From NCBI GenBank assembly GCA_016710965.1, contig JADJTW010000031.1, positions 248,001 to 312,000 of the forward strand: a stretch of 64,000 nt of DNA, read 5' to 3'. Origin of the DNA: Flavobacteriales bacterium (GTDB lineage Bacteria; Bacteroidota; Bacteroidia; Flavobacteriales_F; PHOS-HE28). Position numbers and translations under genes: made by a program. This document shows positions 49,560 through 57,364 of this stretch, piece after piece. Positions within the stretch are counted from its first letter, which is position 1, and the number at the start of each line of letters is the position of its first letter. The notes beneath the pieces were generated by a model that saw only the letters and a program-made list of their open reading frames with translations, ran no database searches and had not been told where the DNA came from.

Positions 49560-50332
49560 AGCACATCCGCACCATCATCGTGGACGACGAACCTGCCGCG
49601 CGCGCCAGGCTGGCGAAGCTGCTTGCGCAGGATGCCGAAGTAGAAGTGATCGCCGAATGCCGCAACGGGCAGGAAGCTGTGGAAGCCGTGAGCAAGCACC
49701 GTCCGGACCTGCTCTTCCTCGACGTGCAGATGCCGCTGATGAACGGCCTGGAAGCCGTGAGCCGCATCCCGCAGGACCGTTTGCCCTTCGTGGTATTCGT
49801 AACCGCGCATGACCAGTACGCGCTCAAGGCCTTTGACGTGAACGCCGTGGATTACCTGCTGAAGCCCTATGACGACGAGCGCTTCTTCGCCTCCCTGGAA
49901 AAGGCCAAGAAGCACATCGACATGAAGATGAACAACCGCCTTACCGGCAAGCTCCTGGACCTGATGCGAGAGCACATGCACGCCAAGAGCGAGTACACCG
50001 AGGTGTTCACCATCCGTGAGAAAGGTCGCGAGCACAAGGTGAACGTGGCCGATATCGTCTACCTCCGCGCCGAAGGCAACTACCTGTGCATGCAGTTGAA
50101 GGACCGGCATTTCCTCTACCGCTTCACCATGAACGCCGTGGAGACCGAACTGGATCCCGAGCGCTTCCTGCGGATCCACCGCAGCTACATCGTGAACAAT
50201 GCCCACGTGCGCAGCAGCCGGTACAGCGGCAACAACGAGTTCATCTTCACCATGGCCAACGGAGAGCGCATCGTGAGCGGTCGCAGCTACAAGGAACAGA
50301 TCGCGCGCGTGCTTCAGGAGCAGGCAGCGTAG
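49556..50332 (+). CDS. LytTR-family response regulator
   Basis: 258 aa. Receiver domain (TIIVDDEPAARARLAKLL; phospho-acceptor Asp in LLFLDVQMPLMNG about 58; FVTAHDQYALKAFDVNAVDYLLKPYDDERF with the conserved Thr/Lys). A linker helix precedes the LytTR DNA-binding domain (FTIREKGREHKVNVADIVYLRAEGNYLCMQL ... FLRIHRSYIVNNAHVRS). Activates or represses genes in response to the partner kinase; the target is not in view. LytTR sites were not identified. Confidence 0.95.
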   Translation: MKHIRTIIVDDEPAARARLAKLLAQDAEVEVIAECRNGQEAVEAVSKHRPDLLFLDVQMPLMNGLEAVSRIPQDRLPFVVFVTAHDQYALKAFDVNAVDYLLKPYDDERFFASLEKAKKHIDMKMNNRLTGKLLDLMREHMHAKSEYTEVFTIREKGREHKVNVADIVYLRAEGNYLCMQLKDRHFLYRFTMNAVETELDPERFLRIHRSYIVNNAHVRSSRYSGNNEFIFTMANGERIVSGRSYKEQIARVLQEQAA

Positions 50333-50397
50333 GCACACGTTCCATCCCGCGATCCACCGTTCGCGACCCTGTTCATCAACGCCCTCGCGTGCCGCGC

Positions 50398-50405
50398 TAG
50401 TTTCA
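50398..50405 (+). promoter_or_regulatory. -7 box TAGTTTCA upstream of a DUF2911 gene
   Basis: TAGTTTCA, 19 nt before ATG 50425. Confidence 0.35.
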
Positions 50406-50424
50406 TGGCTTCAACCCCCTGGCC

Positions 50425-51507
50425 ATGAACCGCTCGCTACAACTCGCCGTCCTCTCCGTTGTCCTCTTCTGCGCCTATCCCTTCCGCATGAAGGCGCAGT
50501 ACTCTCAGCTTGACCTGCCGCGTGAAAGCCAGGCGGCGGCTACCTCGCAACGGATCGGGATCACCGATATCAGCGTGAACTACAGCCGACCCAGCGTGAA
50601 AGGTCGTACAGTGTGGGGCGATATCGTGCCGTACGGACAGGTATGGCGCATGGGAGCGAACGAGAACACGGTCTTCACCTGCACGCACGAGATCAGCATC
50701 GAAGGACAGAAGCTGCCCGCTGGTTCCTATGGATTGCACGCGATTCCGGAGAAGGACAAGTGGACCATCATCTTCAGCAAAGACCACACGGCCTGGGGAT
50801 CCTTCTTCTACAAGAAGGAAAAGGATGCGTTGCGTGTTGATCTGACGCCACGCACCTGCGAGATGACCGAGCAGGTGACCTTCAGCTTCGCCGATGTGAA
50901 GAAGGACGGTGCCATCTTGCTGATGCGCTGGGAGAAGATGGAGGTGCCCATCAACATCGGCGTGGATGCGAACGGAATCATCCTCGCCAGCATCGATGAG
51001 CAGCTGCGCGGGCTGGGGGCCTTCGCTTGGGAGGTGTGGTACGAGGCTGCCCACTACTGCCACGAAGAGAAGATCGCTCCTGAGCGCGCCATGAAGTGGG
51101 TGGACATGAGCATTGCGCGAGGCGCGAACTTCGAGAACCAGACGCTGAAGGCCACCATGCTGGAAGAGCAGGGCAAGACCGCAGAAGCCACCGCGCTTCA
51201 CAAGACCATGATTGATGGCGCCACGAACGCCCAGTTGAACACCTATGCCTACCAACTCGCTAACCAAGGCAAAGTGGACGAGGCCGTGCGCATGTTCGAG
51301 CTGAACGCAAAGCGCCATGCGGACGATCCGAACGTGCATGACAGCCTTGGTGAAGGCTACATGATGGCCGGCAACAAGACAGCGGCGATCAAGGCTTTCA
51401 AGAAAAGCCTGAGCATGAATCCGCCGGAAGGCGTGAAGGCGAACTCGATCAAGTGCCTGAAGAAGCTTGGCGTTGATACCACCGTGTGGGAGGGAACGAA
51501 GAGTTGA
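50425..51507 (+). CDS. DUF2911 protein with C-terminal TPR-like repeats
   Basis: 360 aa. Signal peptide (LAVLSVVLFCAYPFRMKAQ). DUF2911 core about 25-170: DISVNYSRPSVKGRTVWGDIVPYGQVWRMGANENTVFTCTHEISIEGQKLPAGSYGLHAIP, followed by WTIIFSKDHTAWGSFFY and the VTFSFADVKK strand. The rest is helical with TPR-type pairs (ANQGKVDEAVRMFELNAKRHADDPNVHDSLGEGYMMAGNKTAAIKAFKKSL). A paralogue with the same order is at 56469. Periplasmic, role unknown. Confidence 0.88.
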   Translation: MNRSLQLAVLSVVLFCAYPFRMKAQYSQLDLPRESQAAATSQRIGITDISVNYSRPSVKGRTVWGDIVPYGQVWRMGANENTVFTCTHEISIEGQKLPAGSYGLHAIPEKDKWTIIFSKDHTAWGSFFYKKEKDALRVDLTPRTCEMTEQVTFSFADVKKDGAILLMRWEKMEVPINIGVDANGIILASIDEQLRGLGAFAWEVWYEAAHYCHEEKIAPERAMKWVDMSIARGANFENQTLKATMLEEQGKTAEATALHKTMIDGATNAQLNTYAYQLANQGKVDEAVRMFELNAKRHADDPNVHDSLGEGYMMAGNKTAAIKAFKKSLSMNPPEGVKANSIKCLKKLGVDTTVWEGTKS

Positions 51508-51535
51508 GGAGGTCGCGGGCCAGAAGCTCGCATTC

Positions 51536-51543
51536 TACCTTCG
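51536..51543 (+). promoter_or_regulatory. -7 box TACCTTCG of the PIG-L gene
   Basis: TACCTTCG, 4 nt before ATG 51548, predicting a leaderless message and supporting this start. Confidence 0.5.
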
Positions 51544-51547
51544 ACCC

Positions 51548-54088
51548 ATGCACTTTCGTTCCACAGGCGCTGGGCTTCTGCTCAGCGCGCTCCTAGGTCT
51601 TTCGCTCTCCGCTAACGCTCAGCACCCACCCGCCCAACCCAACGCCGCCGAGATCCTGCACCGCATGCAGAAGCTCAATGTGCTGGGCAGCGTGCTCTAT
51701 ATCGTGGCCCACCCCGATGACGAGAACACCCGCCTGATCGCCTGGCTCGCCAACGGCAAGAAGGTGCGCACGGGCAACCTCAGCCTAACGCGCGGCGACG
51801 GCGGACAGAACCTCATCGGTCCCGAGCTGGGCGACGCGCTGGGCATCATCCGCACGCAGGAGTTGATGGAGGCGCGGCGCATCGATGGTGGCGAGCAGTT
51901 CTTCACCCGGGCCGTGGACTTCGGTTACAGCAAAAGCGCCGAAGAGAGCTTTGAGAAATGGGGCAAGCAGGAAGTACTGAGCGATGTGGTAAGAGTGATC
52001 CGCATGTTCCGACCGGATGTGATCATCACGCGCTTTCCTACGGATGGCGGCGGCGGCCATGGTCACCACACGGCCTCCGCGATCCTCGCCCATGAGGCTT
52101 TCGATCTGGCGGGAGACCCGAAAGCATTTCCCGAACAACTGAAGGAAGGCTTGGAAGTGTGGCAACCGCGCCGACTGTTCTTCAATGGCAGCAGCTGGTG
52201 GCGGAAGGACGTGGCTGAACTTGTAAAGACCGACCCCGATTGGTTCAGTGTGGATGTGGGTGGCTATGATCCCTTGCTCGGCTTGAGCTACACCGAGATC
52301 GCCGGGCGGAGCCGGAGCATGCACAAGAGCCAGGGCTTTGGTGCGGCCGAAACTCGTGGCGAGATGCTGGAATACCTGCACTTGGAAAAAGGCGATAGGC
52401 CGAAGACGAAGGACATTTTCGAGGGGATCGATATGACGTGGGGGCGGGTGAAGGACTCGAAGTCTATCCAGACCAAGCTTAATGACTTGCTGCGTGAATT
52501 CAACGCAACCGAGCCAAATGCATCCGTTTGGAAAGTCCGCGACCTACGTGATGCGCTCAGCGCTCTGACAAACGATCCTTGGGCTATCAGAGCGAAGCAA
52601 CAACTAGGTTACCTCCTCGCAGCATTGGACGGCTTGAGTGTTGAACTCATCAACTCCACCTACACCGTAGCACAATGTGATACAACTCCTTTGGTGGTCA
52701 ACGCTCTTACACGAAATAAGTCCAAGCTCTTGAAGACTGGTATTTGGGAGTGGAGACTAAGTCGCACAGGAGGTTGGTCGTCGGTATACATCCCGTCAAA
52801 TGGAAGCACGGCATCGTTTGATTGGCCTCAAGGACCATTCGCGCGATTCGACCAACCATACTGGCTGGAACAACCTCATAGCTCACTCCATCAGGTTACA
52901 TCAACTGCGATCATCGGCTCGCCACGAGCTTTGAACTTGCTTGAACTTGATTTCACAGCCGAACAACTCAGCCAAGAGGTTGACTATGGTCTGCCCACGT
53001 ACTACCGATGGGTCGACCGCGTGGCCGGCGAGCGCATCCGTCCCGTGTACATCACGCCCGTGGCCTCCGTGATCCCGAAGGCCGACGTGCTCATTGCCAG
53101 TGGCGGCACACAAATCATCACCGTGGAAGTGGAGGCGCTCACCGACAGCCTCACCGGGGAACTCGAGGCCATCCTTCCTATGGGCTGGAACTTCGCTGGG
53201 CAGTCGCAGATTATTCGAGAACCAGCAATTCAAATCCAATCTGAGGACGTTGCCATTCAACACCGAAACGAGCGTCAATCCTTCACCTTCGAACTCATCG
53301 CCGATGAGAATGCACAAGCCGGCTTGGTCAAGTTCGAGTTCACTGGTCCGAAGGCAAGGCGGAACGCACCCTGCACGAGATCGACTACCCGCACATCATG
53401 CCGCAGGTGTACTACACGCCCGCCGAGGTGAAGCTGGTGCCGCTTGACGTAACAACCACCGCGAAGACCGTGGGCTATATCAAAGGCGCAGGCGATGAAG
53501 TGCCAGAGGCGATCGAACAGTTGGGCGCCACTGTGGAAATGATCGAACCTACCACCGCCACCTTGGAGAGCATCAGCAAGTACGACGCGATCGTGGTGGG
53601 CATCCGGGCCTACAACAACAACCAGGGGATGAAGCGCTTCAATCCCGTGCTGATGAAGTACGCGGAGAACGGCGGTACGGTGGTGGTGCAGTACACCACA
53701 CGCACCAGCGATATGGTGCTACCCGATTCGCTCATCGGCCCCTACCCTTTCAAGCTTACCCGCGATCGCGTTACAGTAGAGGAAGCGCCGCCCACTTTCC
53801 TCGCCCAAGCACCCGCTCCTGAACACTCCGAACAAGATCACCGCCGCCGACTTCGAGGGCTGGGTGCAGGAACGCGGCCTCTACTTCGCCAGCGACTTCG
53901 GCACCAACTACACCCCGCTGATCGCATGGAACGATCCCGGAGAGCAACCGCTGAATGGAGGGCTGATCACCTGCGACTACGGCAAAGGGCGCTATGTGTA
54001 CACCGGGATCAGCTTCTTCCGGCAATTGCCGGCGGGGGTGGGAGGAGCGTATCGGCTGTGGGGGAATTTGATAAGTCCGAGGAAATAG
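51548..54088 (+). pseudogene. PIG-L family deacetylase gene, broken by two frame shifts
   Basis: Signal peptide (GLLLSALLGLSLSANAQ), then the PIG-L/LmbE zinc deacetylase domain: YIVAHPDDENTRLIAW (AHPDDE metal motif, about 60), RVIRMFRPDVIITRFP, GGGHGHHTASAILAHEAF (second metal His cluster). The frame breaks near 53345: the first frame runs to 53431 as nonsense, while the next frame reads EGKAERTLHEIDYPHIMPQVYY and continues. It breaks again near 53805, where PKHPLLNTPNKITAADFEGW is in the original frame, ending at 54088 with a complete C-terminal domain. Together the pieces make an about 845-residue protein of the family's large secreted type. Either a real pseudogene or two assembly indels. 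Also contains lower-GC stretches (see 52385). Confidence 0.8.
52385..53345. other. Lower-GC mosaic segments inside the PIG-L gene
   Basis: Roughly 52385-52990 and 53200-53345 fall to about 45-53 % GC by eye, against 60-65 % in the flanks and in the intervening 53000-53195. Codon choices become AT-ending while the protein frame stays open. The first frame break lies at the right edge of the second segment. Suggests recombination between diverged alleles or a mixed-strain assembly. Confidence 0.45.
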
Positions 54089-54200
54089 AAGACTCAATTC
54101 ACAAGTCTCAATGATCAAGTCACAAGTCTGAAGTCTCAATGATCCTGGGTACACCGATCCTACTTTGAACTTTGGTCTTGAGACTTGTGAATTGAGTCTT
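54089..54200. repeat. Heptad-word hairpin upstream of the S23 gene
   Basis: Perfect 23-bp inverted arms at 54089-54111 and 54178-54200 with a 66-bp loop. From 54089 to 54144 the sequence is eight consecutive 7-base words, all starting AA (for example AAGACTC, AAGTCTC, AATGATC). The 14-base string AAGTCTCAATGATC occurs twice, exactly 28 bp apart. It starts at the base after the PIG-L stop codon and ends 22 bp before the S23 ATG. Confidence 0.9.
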
Positions 54201-54222
54201 TAAACACCAACCCGATCTGCCC

Positions 54223-54636
54223 ATGGAAAAGGAACGGATATACGACCTCGAGGATCGAACAACGGCCTTCGGTTCAGCGATCATCAACTTCGTGGACCGG
54301 TTGCCGCATACGCTGGCTGGCCGTCACATGGGTGGCCAACTGATCCGGAGTGGCACCGCACCCGCGCTGCACTACGGCGAGTCGCAAAGCGCCGAGTCTC
54401 CGAAGGACTTCATCCATAAGGTGAAGTTGGCGTTGAAGGAACTCAAGGAGAGTCGAGCGAACCTTCGAATGATCAAGGGCTCGGGTCTTATGCCAAAGGA
54501 CGATGAAGGGATGAACTGGCTGCTCAACGAATGTGTAGAGCTGATCCGCATCCTGGCGAAGAGCGTGGCCACTGCGAAGAAGAACCTAGTGGATCAAGAC
54601 TCAAGTCACAAGTCTCAAGGACAAAGACTCAAGTGA
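54223..54636 (+). CDS. Four-helix-bundle protein (S23 / 23S rRNA intervening sequence family)
   Basis: 137 aa. Family pattern: FGSAIINFVDRLPHT, then QLIRSGTAPALHYGESQSAESPKDFIHKVKLALKELKESRANLRMIKGSGLM and NWLLNECVELIRILAKSVATAKKN. These are the four amphipathic helices of S23 proteins, related to Avd of diversity-generating retroelements. The last 13 or so residues (QDSSHKSQGQRLK) are translated from the left arm of the downstream hairpin (54596-54630), so the repeat has replaced or extended the natural C terminus. No retroelement reverse transcriptase is nearby. Function of stand-alone S23 proteins is not known; nucleic-acid binding is likely. Confidence 0.88.
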   Translation: MEKERIYDLEDRTTAFGSAIINFVDRLPHTLAGRHMGGQLIRSGTAPALHYGESQSAESPKDFIHKVKLALKELKESRANLRMIKGSGLMPKDDEGMNWLLNECVELIRILAKSVATAKKNLVDQDSSHKSQGQRLK

Positions 54637-54687
54637 ACACCGCAGCTGCCTTTGGCCTTAAGTCTTGAAAGTTGTGAATTGAGTCTT
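54596..54687. repeat. Heptad-word hairpin downstream of the S23 gene
   Basis: Left arm 54596-54618, right arm 54665-54687 (a few mismatches). The left side is five 7-base words beginning AAG (AAGACTC, AAGTCAC, AAGTCTC and others) to 54630. The left arm matches that of the upstream hairpin in 22 of 23 positions. It overlaps the last codons of the S23 gene and ends 4 bp before the symporter ATG. Confidence 0.88.
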
Positions 54688-54691
54688 CCAC

Positions 54692-56413
54692 ATGCACTGG
54701 CTCGACTGGCTCATCCTCCTCGCCACCCTCGGCTTCATCGTGGGCTATGGCGTGTGGAAGACGCGCGTAGGTGCCACCAGCGAGAGCTATTTGCGGGGCG
54801 GCAACGACAACCGCTGGTGGGGCGTGGGGCTCAGTGTGATGGCCACGCAGGCCAGCGCGATCACCTTCCTCAGCACGCCGGGACAAGGCTACACCGATGG
54901 ATTGGGCTTCGTGCAGTTCTACTTCGGGCTGCCGCTGGCCATGCTGGTGATCAACCGGGTGTTCATCCCGCTCTACTACAAGTGGAATGTCTACACCGCG
55001 TATGAATTCATCGGCAAGCGCTTCGATGCGCGCACACGGCTGCTCACGGCGGGGCTCTTCCTCATCCAGCGCGGGTTGGCGGCCGGCATCACCATCTACG
55101 CGCCCAGCATCATCCTCAGCAAGGTGCTGCACTGGCCGCTCAGCTGGACCTGCGTGTTCATCGGCGCGCTGGTGATCCTGTACACCACCACCGGCGGCGC
55201 CAAGGCCGTGGGCGTGACGCACAAGCAGCAGATGGCCGTAATGTTCGCAGGCCTGTTCGTGGCCTTCGGGCTCATCGTCTGGTACCTGCGCGAGCACATC
55301 GGCCTCGTGGAGAGCCTGCAACTGGCGGGCGCACTGGGCAAGACGCAGGTGATCGACACCAGTTTCGACCCGAGCAACAAGTACACCTTGTGGAGCGGGC
55401 TCATCGGCGGCTTCTTCCTGCAGCTGGCCTATTTCGGCACCGACCAGAGCCAGGTTCAGCGCTACCTGAGCGGGCAAAATGTTCAGCAGGCCCAGCGCGG
55501 GCTGTGGATGAACGCGCTGCTGAAGATCCCCATGCAGTTCTTCATCCTGCTGATCGGCGTGCTGGTGTTCGTGTTCTACCTGTTCAACCAGGCACCGGTG
55601 CACTGGAATAGCGCGAACGTGGATGAAATGCGGAGACTGGAGTTTACGGATCAACGCGCAGAGCTCGATGGAAGCATCCGTAGCGTCGACCCACCGGGTC
55701 GACCTAACGAGGTGCTGGAACAACACACAGCCAATACCACCATTATTGCCACCGCCGCTACTACCTGGGTGACCGCCCACCGCGCTGGCCAGCACACCGA
55801 CAACCATCAGTTGACCACCGCACTGGCCGAAGACGCACGTCTCCGCGAAGCCTACCGCGCCGAGGTGAAGGCCGTGCTGCCTTCGGCCGAAGCCAACGAC
55901 AAGGACTACATCTTCATCACCTTCATCATGGACCACATGCCCATCGGGATCATCGGGCTGCTTCTGGCCATGATCTTCAGCGCCGGCATGAGCAGTACGA
56001 GCTCGGAGCTGAGCGCCCTGGCTACTACAAGCGTTGTTGATGTGGTGAGGAAAGAACGCACCGATGCGCAACAAGTGCTGGCGACGAAATGGGCTACCGT
56101 GCTCTTCGGTGCAGTGGCGCTTGGTTTCGCGGCTATCTTCTCGCTCTTCGAGAACCTCATCCAAGCGGTGAACATCATCGGCTCGCTGTTCTACGGTACC
56201 ATCCTGGGCATCTTCCTGGCGGCCTTCTTCCTGAAGCGCGTGGGCGGCACAGCGGTGTTCATCGCTGCCCTGGTATCGCAGGCGCTCATCCTCGTCATCC
56301 ACTTTTCGAACATCGAGATCGCCTTCCTGTGGTACAATCTCATTGCACCGCTCATCGTGGTCGCCCTGGCACTGCTCCTCCAAGCCGCGATGCCAGCTAT
56401 CGCGAACCGATAA
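54692..56413 (+). CDS. Sodium:solute symporter (SSS family)
   Basis: 573 aa, about 13-15 membrane helices. SSS signatures: GVGLSVMATQASAITFLSTPGQGYTDG (Na+ site and the first broken helix), YEFIGKRFDARTRLLTAGLFLIQR, and QLAYFGTDQSQVQRYLSGQNVQQAQRGL, the family's DQSxVQRYL motif. The last conserved region includes GLLLAMIFSAGMSSTSSELSALAT with the second Na+ site Ser/Thr. An about 85-residue charged soluble loop (about 308-400) separates two helices. Imports an organic solute, perhaps a sugar, with Na+. PIG-L and SSS genes are often neighbours in Bacteroidota; here the S23 element sits between them. Confidence 0.92.
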   Translation: MHWLDWLILLATLGFIVGYGVWKTRVGATSESYLRGGNDNRWWGVGLSVMATQASAITFLSTPGQGYTDGLGFVQFYFGLPLAMLVINRVFIPLYYKWNVYTAYEFIGKRFDARTRLLTAGLFLIQRGLAAGITIYAPSIILSKVLHWPLSWTCVFIGALVILYTTTGGAKAVGVTHKQQMAVMFAGLFVAFGLIVWYLREHIGLVESLQLAGALGKTQVIDTSFDPSNKYTLWSGLIGGFFLQLAYFGTDQSQVQRYLSGQNVQQAQRGLWMNALLKIPMQFFILLIGVLVFVFYLFNQAPVHWNSANVDEMRRLEFTDQRAELDGSIRSVDPPGRPNEVLEQHTANTTIIATAATTWVTAHRAGQHTDNHQLTTALAEDARLREAYRAEVKAVLPSAEANDKDYIFITFIMDHMPIGIIGLLLAMIFSAGMSSTSSELSALATTSVVDVVRKERTDAQQVLATKWATVLFGAVALGFAAIFSLFENLIQAVNIIGSLFYGTILGIFLAAFFLKRVGGTAVFIAALVSQALILVIHFSNIEIAFLWYNLIAPLIVVALALLLQAAMPAIANR

Positions 56414-56453
56414 GCAACAAGGCCGCTCCGCTTGCGCGGAACGGCCCCGTTGC
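56414..56453. terminator. Bidirectional terminator between SSS and DUF2911 genes
   Basis: Long stem 56414-56431 with 56436-56453 (GCAAC...GGCCG...TCCGC against GCGGA...CGGCC...GTTGC), TTGC loop. It separates two converging genes. Confidence 0.7.
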
Positions 56454-56468
56454 TTCAATGCAATAGGG

Positions 56469-57305
56469 TCACTTCTTCGTCGCCCACTCTTCGATCTTCT
56501 CCTTGTTCATCTTCACATAGGCCTCGGCCTTCGCCTCCTGCGCAAGCTTCATGCTCTCCTCGGCCGCAGTCACGGCCTCCTTGTACCTGCCATTGGCTGC
56601 CAGCGCGCGAGCCAGCGTGTGGGTGTTCCAATACTTGCGCTCCATGCTCGTGCTCTTCTGCGCCCACTCCAGCGCCTTGGTCAGCTTCACATTGCGATCG
56701 AGACAGAAGCGTGCTGCACCATTGTATCCACCGAAGGTGGCCTTGGGGTCGGCGAGGGCCGCTTCGATGTTCCGGAAGCCCTGGTCCGTGGCATCGGCGT
56801 ACAAATCGATGCTTGCGCGCGTGGCTTCCCAACGCAGGTCCATCCGGGCGCGATCGTCCTTCACCGCTTCGAATCCGATGGTGAAGGTCTCGGTCATCTC
56901 GGACTTCTGCTGCGGCACTTTCACGCGCAGTACATCAGCGCTGTCCTTGCGGTCCTCCTCGCCCCACAGGGAGGTATCGGAGTTGAAGATGATGACCCAC
57001 TTGTCATCGTTCGGAATGGTGAACAGCGCATAGGCCCCTGCCGGGAGCTTCTGCCCTTCGACCAGCACGGGTCCATCTGTCTTGAAGAGGGTACACTTGT
57101 TGGCGCCCGTGCGCCACACCTTGCCCTTGGGCACCAGGTCGCCGAAGATGACGCGGCCCTTCACGCTGGGGCGCGAGTATTCGACGCTGACAGTAGTGAG
57201 GCCGATGATCTGCTCGACCTTGCCGAGCGGACTGGGTTGAGGGAGTTCTTGGGCCGATCCGAGCAGGGGAGCTGCAACAAGCGATGCGAGAAGTAAGTTC
57301 TTCAT
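56469..57305 (-). CDS. DUF2911 protein, second paralogue
   Basis: 278 aa. Signal peptide (LLLASLVAAPLLGSAQ). DUF2911 core: VSVEYSRPSVKGRVIFGDLVPKGKVWRTGANKCTLFKTDGPVLVEGQKLPAGAYALFTIPN, then VIIFNSDTSLWGEEDRKD and the TFTIGFEAVKDD strand. Shorter helical C terminus than the copy at 50425. Same order of motifs and about the same core length, so the two arose by duplication and are now 6 kb apart. Role unknown. Confidence 0.88.
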   Translation of the reverse strand: MKNLLLASLVAAPLLGSAQELPQPSPLGKVEQIIGLTTVSVEYSRPSVKGRVIFGDLVPKGKVWRTGANKCTLFKTDGPVLVEGQKLPAGAYALFTIPNDDKWVIIFNSDTSLWGEEDRKDSADVLRVKVPQQKSEMTETFTIGFEAVKDDRARMDLRWEATRASIDLYADATDQGFRNIEAALADPKATFGGYNGAARFCLDRNVKLTKALEWAQKSTSMERKYWNTHTLARALAANGRYKEAVTAAEESMKLAQEAKAEAYVKMNKEKIEEWATKK

Positions 57306-57344
57306 GGTCGTTCCTTCCGGAATGATGTGCCGGTAAAAGGACGA

Positions 57345-57352
57345 CGAAAATA
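57345..57352 (-). promoter_or_regulatory. -7 box TATTTTCG of the second DUF2911 gene
   Basis: TATTTTCG on the minus strand, 39 nt before ATG 57305. Confidence 0.5.
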
Positions 57353-57364
57353 GGGTGCGCAGGC

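Larger units (their letters stand above)
54089..54687 (+). mobile_element. Candidate hairpin-S23-hairpin element
   Basis: A four-helix-bundle gene bracketed by two copies of the same hairpin repeat. It fits exactly between the PIG-L stop (54088) and the SSS symporter start (54692). The two left arms differ by one base in 23. No transposase, target-site duplication or empty site can be shown from one sequence, so mobility is inferred from layout only. Confidence 0.4.

Noticed and set aside
54223..54636. Diversity-generating retroelement (S23/Avd-like gene)
   Set aside because: No reverse transcriptase, template or variable repeat nearby; only the four-helix gene is present.
54089..54687. CRISPR array made of the AAGTCTC words
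   Set aside because: Words are contiguous without unique spacers, are 7 bp long and pair as hairpin arms; no cas gene in the window.
54629..56458. 609-aa open frame antisense to the SSS symporter
   Set aside because: Extremely His/Glu/Gln-rich, as expected from the complement of a hydrophobic GC-rich gene; no start region or domain.
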